Shown: positions 1 to 13,727, counted from the stretch's first letter. The stretch: 64,000 nt of DNA from an uncultured Alphaproteobacteria bacterium (GCA_902567135.1 CACFLO010000003.1:1-64000); one strand, 5' to 3'. The notes: a model not told the origin generated them from the sequence alone. A program made the numbers and translations.

Positions 1-137
1 AAATGTATCAAGAGTCATTATTTAATTATAGAATGGGTTATGGTGCTGCCATAGCAACTATATTATTTTTAATAATGGATATCTATATAGCCTGGTTTTT
101 ATATAGATTATTTAAAAATGAAAAGTCTGAAAAATAA
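1..137 (+). CDS. Carbohydrate ABC transporter permease, C-terminal fragment (MalF-like)
   Basis: The open frame runs in from the left edge and ends in a TAA that overlaps the next gene's ATG (TAATG). The last ~44 residues are a hydrophobic helix followed by a short charged tail ending NEKSEK, which fits the final transmembrane segment of a binding-protein-dependent sugar permease. An ATG at base 3 is in frame but is probably an internal methionine, since the fragment is far too short to be a permease. The assignment rests mainly on coupling to the MalG-type permease directly downstream; such permeases come in MalF/MalG pairs. The rest of the gene, and any binding protein or ATPase, must lie upstream. 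Confidence 0.7.
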   Translation, partial: MYQESLFNYRMGYGAAIATILFLIMDIYIAWFLYRLFKNEKSEK

Positions 138-988
138 TGTTTCCAACACCTATTCAAAATTATTCGCTAAAAGTTAACATTGGTTATAGGCTCTTACTTA
201 TCTTCACACTCTTAGTTTGGTTACTTCCATTAATCGCAGTTATGTTAACATCTATGAGAACTTTTGAAGATGTTCTTGCAGGTAATTATTGGACCTTTCC
301 TGAGGAGACTGCATTAATTTCAAATTATACTGCAGTTTTTGAAGGCGGTAAAATGGGAAGATTTTTTTTAAATAGCTTAATCATTACTTTACCAACTGTG
401 GTAGGGACCTTATTTTTAAGTTCACTAGCTGGTTATTCACTTGCAATGCATCGATTTAAATTAAATCTTTTAGTATTCGCAATGTTTATTGCAGGAAATT
501 TTGTCCCATATCAAATTTTAATGATCCCTGTAAGAAACATATCTATAGAGATGGGTGTTTATAATACTCACATTGGTTTAATCATTTTTCATATTGCTTT
601 TCAAACTGGTTTTTGTACTTTCTTTTTGAGAAATTTTATTAAAGAACTTCCATTTGAATTAATTGAAGCAGCTAGAGCTGATGGGGCAACTGAGTGGACA
701 ATTTATAGAAAAATAATATTACCTTTAATTATCCCGGCATTGGCTGCGTTGGGAGTTTTAGAGTTTACATTTATTTGGAATGATTATTTTTGGGCTTTGG
801 TTTTAACACAAGGTGATACTGTTAAACCAATAACAGTTGGACTAGATGTATTAAGAGGACAATGGACAACAAGTTGGAATTTAGTTTCAGCTGGTTCTGT
901 TGTTGCCGCTTTACCTCCAGTAATTATGTTTTTTATTTTACAAAAACAATTTATTCACGGACTTACTTTTGGAGCAGTAAAAGGTTAG
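137..988 (+). CDS. Carbohydrate ABC transporter permease (MalG-like)
   Basis: A 283-residue inner-membrane protein with about six hydrophobic segments, including ones near residues 18-37, 78-104, 112-131 and 192-215. The cytoplasmic EAA loop that docks on the ATPase is clear at residues 177-200 (EAARADGATEW followed by a hydrophobic stretch with prolines). Length and layout match the MalG/CUT1 permease family, which imports oligosaccharides, sugar alcohols or glycerol phosphates. The start overlaps the stop of the partner permease, so the two are translationally coupled. The aldolase gene begins 39 bases further on in the same direction, suggesting that import and breakdown of the substrate are co-transcribed. 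The substrate cannot be read from the sequence. Confidence 0.88.
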   Translation: MFPTPIQNYSLKVNIGYRLLLIFTLLVWLLPLIAVMLTSMRTFEDVLAGNYWTFPEETALISNYTAVFEGGKMGRFFLNSLIITLPTVVGTLFLSSLAGYSLAMHRFKLNLLVFAMFIAGNFVPYQILMIPVRNISIEMGVYNTHIGLIIFHIAFQTGFCTFFLRNFIKELPFELIEAARADGATEWTIYRKIILPLIIPALAALGVLEFTFIWNDYFWALVLTQGDTVKPITVGLDVLRGQWTTSWNLVSAGSVVAALPPVIMFFILQKQFIHGLTFGAVKG

Positions 989-1027
989 AATCTTGAATAA
1001 AATATATTATTCTATAAATATACATAA

Positions 1028-2092
1028 ATGCCCATAATATCACTCAGACAACTTTTAGATCATGCAGCTGAGAATAACTATGGTGTTCCTGCATTTAACG
1101 TCAATAATTTGGAGCAAATCAGAGCAATTATGGAAGGAGCTAATGAAGTTAATAGCCCTGTAATAGTTCAAGCATCTGCTGGGGCAAGAAAATATGCAGG
1201 TCCAAAATTTATAAAAAGCATGATGGAAGCTGCTGTTGAAGAGTTTCCTCAAATTCCAATTGTGATGCACCAAGATCATGGTGGATCACCCGCAGATTGT
1301 AAGATATGCATAGATCTTGGTTTTAGTTCTGTAATGATGGATGGCTCTTTACTTGAAGATCAAAAAACACCATCTGATTTTAATTATAATGTGAAAGTTA
1401 CCAGAGAAACAGTTGATATGGCACATAATTTAGGGGTGTCTGTAGAAGGTGAGTTAGGATGTTTAGGATCTCTTGAAACAGGCATGGGAGAGAAAGAAGA
1501 TGGTGTTGGAGCTGAGGGGGTTTTATCGCAAGACCAATTATTAACAGATCCTGAAGAAGCAGCAGAGTTCGTTAAATCTACTAACGTAGACGCTCTAGCA
1601 ATTGCAATAGGAACAAGTCACGGAGCTTATAAATTCTCTAGACCTCCCTCTGGAGATATTTTGGCAATAGAGAGAATTAAAGAAATTAATAATAAATTGC
1701 CTAACACACATTTAGTAATGCATGGTTCTTCTTCTGTGCCTCAAGATTTAATAAAAATTATTAATGAAAATGGTGGTAAAATTAAAGAAACGTATGGCGT
1801 ACCTGTGTCAGAAATACAAGAAGGCATTAAACATGGTGTTAGAAAAATAAATATAGATACTGACTTACGACTTGCATCTACTGCGGCAATAAGAAAACAT
1901 TTTGTTAATGATCCTTCGCAATTTGATCCAAGAAAATATTTGATAGACTCAAAAGATTGGATGAAAAAAATTGTTATAGCTCGTTTAACAGAGTTTGGTT
2001 GTCCAGAAAATGCAAGCAAGATTAAATCAATTCCTCTTTCAACAATTGCTTCCCAGTACAAATCTGGTGAACTTGCACCTTCAGTAAATTAA
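1028..2092 (+). CDS. fba: Fructose-bisphosphate aldolase, class II (CbbA-like)
   Basis: A 354-residue zinc-dependent aldolase that splits fructose-1,6-bisphosphate into glyceraldehyde-3-phosphate and dihydroxyacetone phosphate. The N-terminus ([19 protein letters not shown]) is typical of the CbbA/FbaA subgroup. H81, D83 and H84 in HQDHGG hold the catalytic Asp and a zinc ligand. GTSHG, HGSSSVP and NIDTDLR, which line the phosphate site and barrel end, follow in order. Length is normal. The stop codon directly abuts the next ATG. Its place in a sugar import/oxidation operon suggests it processes the end product of that pathway; it could also act on a related ketose bisphosphate. Confidence 0.93.
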   Translation: MPIISLRQLLDHAAENNYGVPAFNVNNLEQIRAIMEGANEVNSPVIVQASAGARKYAGPKFIKSMMEAAVEEFPQIPIVMHQDHGGSPADCKICIDLGFSSVMMDGSLLEDQKTPSDFNYNVKVTRETVDMAHNLGVSVEGELGCLGSLETGMGEKEDGVGAEGVLSQDQLLTDPEEAAEFVKSTNVDALAIAIGTSHGAYKFSRPPSGDILAIERIKEINNKLPNTHLVMHGSSSVPQDLIKIINENGGKIKETYGVPVSEIQEGIKHGVRKINIDTDLRLASTAAIRKHFVNDPSQFDPRKYLIDSKDWMKKIVIARLTEFGCPENASKIKSIPLSTIASQYKSGELAPSVN

Positions 2093-3130
2093 ATGGATAA
2101 AATTCGTTGGGGCATAATTGGCCCCGGATCAATTGCGCATAATTTTGCTGATGCATTAAAACAATCTTATTCTGGAGAATTAATATCTATTGCAAGTAGA
2201 ACATCTAATAAGCTAGAAGAATTTGGTAATAAGTATCAGATTAAGAATGAGTTTAGATTTAATGATTATGATGCTTTACTAGAAAACGAGAAAATTGATG
2301 CTGTTTATATTGCTACCCCTCATGTTTTCCATGCTGATTTAAGTATAAGAGCTGCAGGTAAAGGTAAGCATATTTTATGTGAAAAACCAGGAGCAGTAAA
2401 TTTTGCCGAAGCTTCTAGAGTTATAGAAAAAATAAAAGAGGCAGGTGTGTTTTACAAAGAAGGATTTATGTATAGGTGTCATCCACAAATTCCTGCATTA
2501 ATAAATATTATTAAACAAAATACTATCGGAAATATTAAACATATTACTTCTTCATTTGGTTTTGATATGAAAAAAGTAATTCCTGATCATAGGTTATTTG
2601 ATAAAAAACTTGCTGGTGGTGCTATATTGGATGTTGGTTTGTACCCTGTTTCATTATCAAGAATGGTCGCTGGAGCCGCTATAGGAAAAAAATTTACTAA
2701 TCCTGTTTCAATCTCTGCAAAAGCTAGAATTGGTGAGACAGGCGTGGATGAAATATCATCAGCTACGCTTAAATTTGAGAATAATATAATCGCTGAAGTA
2801 TCAACAGCTATAATGCAAAATATGGATAATAATGCAATTATTGAAGGTGAAGTAGGAAAAATTATAATAGACGACCCATGGATGCCAGGAAAAGATGGAG
2901 GACCATATAATACCAAAATCAGAGTTATTAAAAATGGCACAGAGGAGATCCAAGAATTTAAAGGCCCTGAACATTTATTTTTCTTTGAAGCTGAATTAGC
3001 TTCACAAACAATATCTAAACAAAGAACTGAGGTTCCCTACCCAGGCATGACCTGGGATGATACTATTGGTAATATTAAAGCCCTAGATATGTGGAGAAAA
3101 GAAATTGGTTATGATTTAGAAGAGGATTAA
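2093..3130 (+). CDS. Gfo/Idh/MocA-family NAD(P)-dependent oxidoreductase
   Basis: A 345-residue dehydrogenase with an N-terminal Rossmann fold (GPGSIA, residues 10-15) and the family signature EKP at 97-99, whose Lys is catalytic in this family. The C-terminal substrate domain holds KEGFMYRCHP and a GGAILDVGLYP-like stretch. Family members oxidise or reduce hydroxyl groups on sugars, inositols or their acids. The start abuts the aldolase stop with no gap and the next gene begins four bases after the stop, so it belongs to one operon. A second paralogue (4875-5999) sits three genes downstream, which suggests two successive redox steps on one substrate. Exact substrate unknown. Confidence 0.88.
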   Translation: MDKIRWGIIGPGSIAHNFADALKQSYSGELISIASRTSNKLEEFGNKYQIKNEFRFNDYDALLENEKIDAVYIATPHVFHADLSIRAAGKGKHILCEKPGAVNFAEASRVIEKIKEAGVFYKEGFMYRCHPQIPALINIIKQNTIGNIKHITSSFGFDMKKVIPDHRLFDKKLAGGAILDVGLYPVSLSRMVAGAAIGKKFTNPVSISAKARIGETGVDEISSATLKFENNIIAEVSTAIMQNMDNNAIIEGEVGKIIIDDPWMPGKDGGPYNTKIRVIKNGTEEIQEFKGPEHLFFFEAELASQTISKQRTEVPYPGMTWDDTIGNIKALDMWRKEIGYDLEED

Positions 3131-3134
3131 TTAT

Positions 3135-4103
3135 ATGCAATATGATTCAATAGACGGTTTAGATAAAAAAATATCAAAATTAATAATGGGTAATGATAAT
3201 CAAGTTTATTTTGATGAAGCAGCAAAATTATGGGATCATTGGATTGAAGTTGGAGGAAATGCTTTTGATAATGCTTATGTATATGGACAGGGCTCTATGG
3301 AAAAACTTTTTGGCGATTGGCATAGAAAAAGAAACAATCTAAAAGAGCTTGTTGTTATTGCTAAAGGAGCTCACACACCTTTATGTGATCCAAAAAACTT
3401 ATCTAATCAATTAACAGAATCTTTAGATCGTATGCAAATAGAAACTGCAGATATCTATATTATGCATCGTGATAATCTTGAGATACCAGTTGATGAATTT
3501 GTTGATGCATTAAATGAAGAAAAAAATAAAGGAAGAGTAAAAATTTTTGGTGGATCAAATTGGACTCTAGAACGTTTTAATGAAGCTAATGAATGGGCTG
3601 AAGAAAATAATAAAACAAAATTAAGAATACTCAATAACAATTTAGCCTTATGCAAAATGATTAACCCTTTATGGGATGGATGTATATCTTCTAATGATGA
3701 TGAAATATTAGCGTATTTAGAAGACAATCAAACTGCTCATTTATCTTGGTCAAGTCAAGGAAGAGGTTATTTTCTTCCAGATGATATTACTCAAAAAATT
3801 GAAGATAAGATTACCTCAGATGAATCCTCATGGAGAAAACCAGGAGAGCACTCAAGCGGTCCCTTAAGTTGTTTTGATAGTAATGAGAATAGAGAGAGAA
3901 AAAAAAGAGTTTTTGAATTAGCTTTAAAAAAAGGAGTTGAAAGTCAAAATATAGCCGGTGCATGGCCTATACATATGAAATTTCCTTCTTTTGCTCTTAT
4001 AGGCCCAAGAGTTGTTGAAGAGTTGGATTCAAGTCTCAAAAATTTGGAAGTTGAATTAACTGAAGAAGAAGTTAATTGGTTAAATTTAAAAAATAAGGAG
4101 TAG
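3135..4103 (+). CDS. Aldo/keto reductase family protein
   Basis: A 322-residue (beta/alpha)8 protein. The catalytic tetrad of the family is visible as D45, Y50 (FDNAYVYG), K77 (VIAKGAH) and H111 (IYIMHRDN). FGGSNW and a late FALIGPR segment, which binds the cofactor pyrophosphate, are also present. Such enzymes interconvert aldehydes or ketones and alcohols with NADPH, or act as sugar dehydrogenases. It starts four bases after the Gfo/Idh gene and is followed two bases later by the isomerase gene, so it is part of the same transcript. Function in the sugar pathway is inferred from context. Confidence 0.85.
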   Translation: MQYDSIDGLDKKISKLIMGNDNQVYFDEAAKLWDHWIEVGGNAFDNAYVYGQGSMEKLFGDWHRKRNNLKELVVIAKGAHTPLCDPKNLSNQLTESLDRMQIETADIYIMHRDNLEIPVDEFVDALNEEKNKGRVKIFGGSNWTLERFNEANEWAEENNKTKLRILNNNLALCKMINPLWDGCISSNDDEILAYLEDNQTAHLSWSSQGRGYFLPDDITQKIEDKITSDESSWRKPGEHSSGPLSCFDSNENRERKKRVFELALKKGVESQNIAGAWPIHMKFPSFALIGPRVVEELDSSLKNLEVELTEEEVNWLNLKNKE

Positions 4104-4105
4104 TC

Positions 4106-4873
4106 ATGAATAAAAATCATATATCTTTACAAGTTTATACTGCTAGAAATTTTAAACCCTATGAGGATATATTTAAATTTTTATCTGACTCCGGTTTAGA
4201 AAATGTTGAGTTATTTGAAGTAGAAGCATTTGATGAAACAAAAGAATTATTAGAAAAATATAACATAACAGCTAGATCTTCTCATATTGGATTTGATACA
4301 CTTAAGAATACGAAAGAAATTATTTCAAGTTTACAAAAATTAAATGTTAAGCATGCTATTGTGCCATGCCCAAGTGGAAAACCTGGAGGCAAATTTGAAG
4401 CTATTTTTGATAAAAACGAAGATGAGTGGAATGAATTTGGTAAAGAATTATCTTCTTATGTAAGTGTTTTTGAAGATAACGGGATGACACTTGGGTATCA
4501 TAATCATGCATTTGAATTCAATAAACTTCCAAGTGGTAAAATGCCTATGGAGTGTATTTTAGATCATAATGAAAATTTAAAATATGAAATTGATCTAGGC
4601 TGGGTAGTTGCGGGTAAAGCTGATCCAATATTTTGGACAAAAAAATATGCTTCAAGAATTATTGCCTGTCATTTAAAAGATTTTTCTTCTGCTGATCTAA
4701 ATTTAATTAGTCATGATTCACAATGCGCAGTTGGGGATGGATTTATTGATTGGAGTTCTATTATAGATGAGGTAAAAAAAACTGGTTGTGAAATATTTGC
4801 TTTAGAACATGATAATCCGAAAGACTATAAAGAATATACTCTAAGATCAATTGAAAATTTAAAAGATATATAA
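4106..4873 (+). CDS. Sugar phosphate isomerase/epimerase, xylose isomerase-like TIM barrel
   Basis: A 255-residue protein of the AP endonuclease 2/xylose isomerase-like barrel family. Residues that usually bind the divalent metal lie in LGYHNHAFEF (mid-protein), YEIDLGWV, ACHLKDFS and FALEHDN near the C-terminus. Relatives include hydroxypyruvate isomerase, inosose dehydratase and keto-sugar epimerases. The start ATG follows an AAGGAG Shine-Dalgarno sequence that overlaps the previous gene's end, and the stop is one base from the next ATG. Between two Gfo/Idh dehydrogenases it most plausibly epimerises or dehydrates an oxidised (3-keto or inosose-type) intermediate; this is inference from context. 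Confidence 0.82.
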   Translation: MNKNHISLQVYTARNFKPYEDIFKFLSDSGLENVELFEVEAFDETKELLEKYNITARSSHIGFDTLKNTKEIISSLQKLNVKHAIVPCPSGKPGGKFEAIFDKNEDEWNEFGKELSSYVSVFEDNGMTLGYHNHAFEFNKLPSGKMPMECILDHNENLKYEIDLGWVVAGKADPIFWTKKYASRIIACHLKDFSSADLNLISHDSQCAVGDGFIDWSSIIDEVKKTGCEIFALEHDNPKDYKEYTLRSIENLKDI

Positions 4874-4874
4874 A

Positions 4875-5999
4875 ATGCGTGTTGGTATTATAGGATGTGG
4901 AAATATTTCAGAAACTTATTTTAATTGTCAAAATATTTATAATAATTTTAATGTAATAGCTTGTGCAGATATAGAGACAGATGCAGCAAAAAAGAGTGCT
5001 GAAAAGTTTAATGTAAAGGCTCAAAGTATTGAAGATTTGCTCTCAAATTCAGAGATTGATTTAATAATTAACCTTACTATCCCTTCTGCCCACAAGGAAG
5101 TGATTATAAATTCTTTAAAGGCTGGAAAACATTGCTTTAGTGAGAAACCATTAGCTATGAATTTTGATGAAGGAAAAGAAATATATGAATTATCTAAAAA
5201 ACAGCAGCTTTATGTTGGTTGTGCTCCAGATACATTTCTTGGTGCTGCTGGACAGAGAGCTAGGCAGTTATTAGAAAATAATGAAATTGGAGAAGTGGTT
5301 TTGGGAACTTTTAATATTATGTCACATGGTATGGAACATTGGCATCCAAACCCTGATTTCTTTTTTAAGCCTGGTGCAGGTCCCGTATTTGATTTAGGAG
5401 TTTATTATCTTACACAATTGGTAAATTTAATCGGTCCTGTAAAAACTATTAGTTCTATTAGCGGTACTGCAACATCTGAAAGAATAATAACAAGCCTACC
5501 TAGAAATGGAGAAAAAATAAAAGTTGAAACTCCAACAACATTGATGGGAACTTTGGAATTTCAAAATAATGCAAAAGTACAGTTTTTTTGCTCATGGGAT
5601 GTATGGAAACATAAACATTCTACTATTGAATTATATGGATTAGGTGGATCTATGATTATTCCTGATCCAAATTTTTTTAGTGGGGATATTTTGGTATCAA
5701 AAAAAGAAGAAGATTGGCAAAAAATAAATAATGATAAAATGTTATTAGGTGTACCAAATAAAGCTGACAATGATGGAACAACAATTGCAAATTATCGGGG
5801 AATAGGATTAGCGGATATGATTGATGCAATTAAAAATAAAAGAAAAGCAAGATGTTCGCTAGATTTAGCTATGCATGTTCTAGAAATTATGGAAGGAATT
5901 TTAACATCTTCAACAGAAAGACAAATGTATAATTTAACGACCCAACCATCTCAGCCTAAATTTTTAAGTGAGGATGAAATTAAATATTTAAAAAGTTAA
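4875..5999 (+). CDS. Gfo/Idh/MocA-family oxidoreductase (second paralogue)
   Basis: A 374-residue Rossmann protein: GIIGCGNIS at residues 4-12 binds NAD(P) and SEKP in the HCFSEKPLAMNFDEG segment is the family catalytic signature. The C-terminal domain has the DLGVYYLTQL helix typical of this family. It is clearly diverged from the 2093-3130 protein rather than a recent copy. It is the last gene of the sugar operon. Its TAA lies in a TTAA that also supplies the stop of the convergent mlaC gene, so no room is left for a terminator. Substrate unknown. Confidence 0.87.
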   Translation: MRVGIIGCGNISETYFNCQNIYNNFNVIACADIETDAAKKSAEKFNVKAQSIEDLLSNSEIDLIINLTIPSAHKEVIINSLKAGKHCFSEKPLAMNFDEGKEIYELSKKQQLYVGCAPDTFLGAAGQRARQLLENNEIGEVVLGTFNIMSHGMEHWHPNPDFFFKPGAGPVFDLGVYYLTQLVNLIGPVKTISSISGTATSERIITSLPRNGEKIKVETPTTLMGTLEFQNNAKVQFFCSWDVWKHKHSTIELYGLGGSMIIPDPNFFSGDILVSKKEEDWQKINNDKMLLGVPNKADNDGTTIANYRGIGLADMIDAIKNKRKARCSLDLAMHVLEIMEGILTSSTERQMYNLTTQPSQPKFLSEDEIKYLKS

Positions 6000-6604
6000 T
6001 TTATAATTTTTTGATAGCTAGATTCGTTTTTCTTATAAAGTTCTTCATTTAGTTTTGCTAAATCATTATCAACATTTTTAAGCATTGAATTAAATTCTGA
6101 TCTTTTAGTCTCATATAGTGAAATACCTGAAATTATTAAATCAATAACAAAATACCGTTCTTTGTGTTTTAGAACTCTCCAAGTAACTATCATTTCTCCG
6201 GTATCCAAATATACTTCCATGTCTATATAATTAACTTTATTTTTTTCATCATATCTTGCATCCGTTAGTTTATATTTTTGATTTGAGTAACCTTGCATAA
6301 GAGAAGCAATATTTAATGCTAGATGTCTTTTAAATAGATTAATATATTTGTTCCTAGTTTCTTCTTTGGCATTCTTATAACTTTGTTTTGCAATATTAAT
6401 GGCAATACTTTTCCCTGGAAAATTGTTGTTTATTGTTTGTTCAATTAATAAAAATCTATTTTCATTCGGTAGATTTGGATCTTGATAAGCTACTAAGATT
6501 TTATCAACTTCTTGTTTTAGCCAGTTAGAAGCTTCGCCTGCTTTTAAACTTAATGATAATGTTATAATAAATATAAACACTATAAATCTAATTAAATTAA
6601 TCAT
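5996..6604 (-). CDS. mlaC: MlaC-like periplasmic phospholipid-binding protein
   Basis: A 202-residue protein with an N-terminal signal sequence (hydrophobic residues ~4-20, cleavage likely near KAG-EA). The body matches the Ttg2/MlaC family: NNFPGKSIAINIAKQSYKN, a KYINLFKRHLA helix, and strand-rich segments such as YIDMEVYLDTGEMIVTWRVLKH and YFVIDLIISGISL. MlaC shuttles phospholipids across the periplasm between MlaA in the outer membrane and the MlaFEDB complex in the inner membrane. It overlaps mlaA by four bases (ATGA), so the pair is one operon with mlaA first. No mlaFED genes are nearby. Convergent with the dehydrogenase gene to its left. Confidence 0.85.
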   Translation of the reverse strand: MINLIRFIVFIFIITLSLSLKAGEASNWLKQEVDKILVAYQDPNLPNENRFLLIEQTINNNFPGKSIAINIAKQSYKNAKEETRNKYINLFKRHLALNIASLMQGYSNQKYKLTDARYDEKNKVNYIDMEVYLDTGEMIVTWRVLKHKERYFVIDLIISGISLYETKRSEFNSMLKNVDNDLAKLNEELYKKNESSYQKIIN

Positions 6605-7386
6605 TCAAACTCAATGCTTATCAAAGGTAATGGTGTCAAATCACTATCATCTGTATTATTAATAGCAGCTTTTCTATTTTGATAGTAAGAGCTTCTAACT
6701 GCTGCATAATAATCTAAAGAATTATCTCTTAACGCATTAACTTCATCTATAATTCTTGATCTTTGGTCAATTGCATTTGTTGCAGTTCTTAGTGGGATTG
6801 CCCATGACTGTCCTTGATTTGCAGCATAAGCATTTATAGGATCAGTCATCATAGTCATAAGCATTCCTGAAGTATCTCTCAAATTTGAAGGACCAAATAA
6901 TGGAAGCACAACATAAAAACCATCACCAACTCCCCATGTTGCTAAAGTTTGACCAAAATCTTCTTCTTTTTGTTCAAGACCTAGATCATCTGCTACATCA
7001 ATTAATCCAAAAATACCGATTGTTGAATTAACTAAAAATCTTCCACTTGACTCAGCTGCATTTTTTCCTTGCCCTTGCAGTAATTGATTAACTGCTACTA
7101 GAGGAAGTTTTAGATTCTTTAAAAAATTTCCAATTCCACTTTGAACTGGGGTTGGTAATTTTTTATAACCCTTTGCTGCTGGTTCTAAAATCATTTTATC
7201 TGCAACATTATTAAAACCAAATATAGCTCTATTAACACCTTCTAATGGGTCATAAATTTCATCTTCAAAAATTGATGTTTCAAAATCTCCTGAGTTAGTT
7301 TTTACATCATCAGACGCACCAGCATGAAGATTAAAACTAATAAAGATAATAATAAAATATATTAATAATTGTTTTAATTTATTCAT
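6601..7386 (-). CDS. mlaA: MlaA/VacJ-family outer-membrane lipid asymmetry protein
   Basis: A 261-residue protein with the MlaA hallmark DPLEGVNRAIFGFN near residue 47, then NLKLPLVAVNQLLQG, GRFLVNSTIGIFGLIDVA, EDFGQTLATWGVG and LPLFGPSNLRDT. The family forms a ring in the outer membrane that removes mislocalised phospholipids from the outer leaflet. The N-terminus (~20 hydrophobic residues then LHAGAS) is a signal peptide with an Ala-rich cleavage site but no lipobox cysteine, unlike the enterobacterial lipoprotein. It is the first gene of the mlaA-mlaC operon, and its promoter must lie in the 70-base gap shared with divergent uvrD. Confidence 0.9.
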   Translation of the reverse strand: MNKLKQLLIYFIIIFISFNLHAGASDDVKTNSGDFETSIFEDEIYDPLEGVNRAIFGFNNVADKMILEPAAKGYKKLPTPVQSGIGNFLKNLKLPLVAVNQLLQGQGKNAAESSGRFLVNSTIGIFGLIDVADDLGLEQKEEDFGQTLATWGVGDGFYVVLPLFGPSNLRDTSGMLMTMMTDPINAYAANQGQSWAIPLRTATNAIDQRSRIIDEVNALRDNSLDYYAAVRSSYYQNRKAAINNTDDSDLTPLPLISIEFE

Positions 7387-7456
7387 TTTTTGTGACTAAT
7401 TTTATATAGTTATATAGTTTAATTTTTTATTATTATATAACTTTTATAGCATAAAA

Positions 7457-12492
<5,036 letters not shown>

Positions 12493-12529
12493 AAAAATTG
12501 ATATATATATTGATTAATAGCAAATTTGA

Positions 12530-13279
12530 ATGAAATTAATTCATAAATTTAAATCTTTAAATTATGATAAAAGGAATAATAAAAGAATTTCCTTTTTAAT
12601 CTTACATTATACTGCATTACCATCAGTAGAAGACTCAATAAAGTATTTATGTGATAAAAAAAATAAAGTAAGTTGCCATTATATAATTAGTCAAAATGGA
12701 AAAATATATAATTTAGTTAGTGAGAAGAAGAGAGCTTGGCATGCTGGCCAATCTAATTGGTTATTAGAAAAAGATTTAAATAGTGTATCAATTGGGATAG
12801 AATTGGATTTTAGCACTAATAATAATAATAATAAATTTTCAACATTGCTTATTAAGTCATTAATTTGCCTGCTAAAATATCTTAAAAAAAAATATAAAAT
12901 CGATAAGAAAAATATATTAGGTCATTCAGATATAGCGCCATATAGAAAGATAGATCCAGGGGAAACATTTCCTTGGAAAAAACTATGTAATTTAGAATTG
13001 TCATACAATCCTAAAAAAGTTAGTTTAATGGAATCGAAAAAAATTAGAATGTGGTTTAAAAAAAATAAAATATATTCAAATAAAAATAAAATACTTATAA
13101 TGCTAAATTTTATTGGATATGATATTTCTAAATCGATTAATAATAAACATTCATATCAAAGTTTAATTAATAATTATAAAAGTCATTATCTGCAAAAAAG
13201 TAATACAAAATGTTCAAATGCTAAATTATATAATAGTATTGAGAAACATTTCTTTAGTTTATTATTGACCAAGACATAA
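12530..13279 (+). CDS. N-acetylmuramoyl-L-alanine amidase (AmpD/amidase_2 family)
   Basis: A 249-residue zinc amidase of the amidase_2 fold. H26 in LILHYTALP is the first zinc ligand. CHYIISQNGKIYNLV, AWHAGQS and SIGIELDF follow, and GHSDIAPYRKIDPGETFPW provides the other His and Asp ligands. These enzymes cut the bond between N-acetylmuramic acid and the peptide stem, mostly during wall recycling. No signal peptide is visible, which favours a cytoplasmic AmpD-like role on anhydro-muropeptides, but the C-terminal ~80 residues (Lys/Asn-rich, with a LMLNFIGYDIS stretch resembling a peptidoglycan-binding helix) leave AmiD-like activity possible. It lies just upstream of rnpB and the wall synthesis cluster. 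Confidence 0.88.
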   Translation: MKLIHKFKSLNYDKRNNKRISFLILHYTALPSVEDSIKYLCDKKNKVSCHYIISQNGKIYNLVSEKKRAWHAGQSNWLLEKDLNSVSIGIELDFSTNNNNNKFSTLLIKSLICLLKYLKKKYKIDKKNILGHSDIAPYRKIDPGETFPWKKLCNLELSYNPKKVSLMESKKIRMWFKKNKIYSNKNKILIMLNFIGYDISKSINNKHSYQSLINNYKSHYLQKSNTKCSNAKLYNSIEKHFFSLLLTKT

Positions 13280-13298
13280 AAATTAAATAATTAGCTCT

Positions 13299-13635
13299 TG
13301 ATGGTGCGATGATCGCTTGAATTTTCAAGAGGAAAGTCCGGGCTCCACTGGAAAAAAAACCAGGTAACACCTGGCAAGCGCAAGCTTAGGGAAAGTGCAA
13401 CAGAAAATATACCGCCCAATGGGCAAGGTTGAAATGGTGGGGTAAGAGCTCACCGCTTTTTTGGTAACAAAAAAGGCATGGCAAACCCTTTTTGGAGCAA
13501 GGTCAAATAGGAATAGCAATCAGTTTCCAGCTGAGCTATTCGGGTAGACTGCTTGAGATAAATGGCAACATTTATCCTAGATTAATGATCATCACTTTAC
13601 TTTGTAATTAACAGAACCCGGCTTATGCACCATCA
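13299..13635 (+). ncRNA. rnpB: RNase P RNA
   Basis: The catalytic RNA of RNase P, which matures tRNA 5' ends. The terminal P1 helix is nine perfect pairs (TGATGGTGC at 13299-13307 with GCACCATCA at 13627-13635). The conserved 5' core GAGGAAAGTCCGGGCTCC follows, with P4 closed by the 3' element ACAGAACCCGGCTTATG. GCAAGCGCAAGCTTAGGGAAAG and AGTGCAACAGAAA-like segments and the GGTAAGAGCTCACCG core are also present, as expected for the bacterial A type. Ends are set by P1. No T-run follows the 3' end, so the transcript may run on into mraZ; rnpB in front of mraZ is a common alphaproteobacterial arrangement. Confidence 0.96.
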
Positions 13636-13684
13636 TTAAAAAATGTAGAACAAAACAGAAACAAAAAGATAAATAACAAGTTAT

Positions 13685-13719
13685 CCCATTGACGCCCATA
13701 ATATCCCATGATAACCCAT
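13685..13719. promoter_or_regulatory. Putative MraZ operator: four CCCAT boxes with 10-base spacing
   Basis: CCCAT occurs at 13685, 13695, 13705 and 13715, each separated by five other bases, so the repeat period is exactly ten, one helical turn. On the complementary strand this reads ATGGG four times. The last box ends eight bases before the mraZ ATG. In Escherichia coli MraZ binds TGGGN direct repeats with five-base spacers in its own promoter region, so this matches the known recognition unit with an extra copy and in the opposite orientation. A TTGACG between boxes 1 and 2 could be a -35 element, but no good -10 follows. Confidence 0.82.
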
Positions 13720-13727
13720 AAATTATC

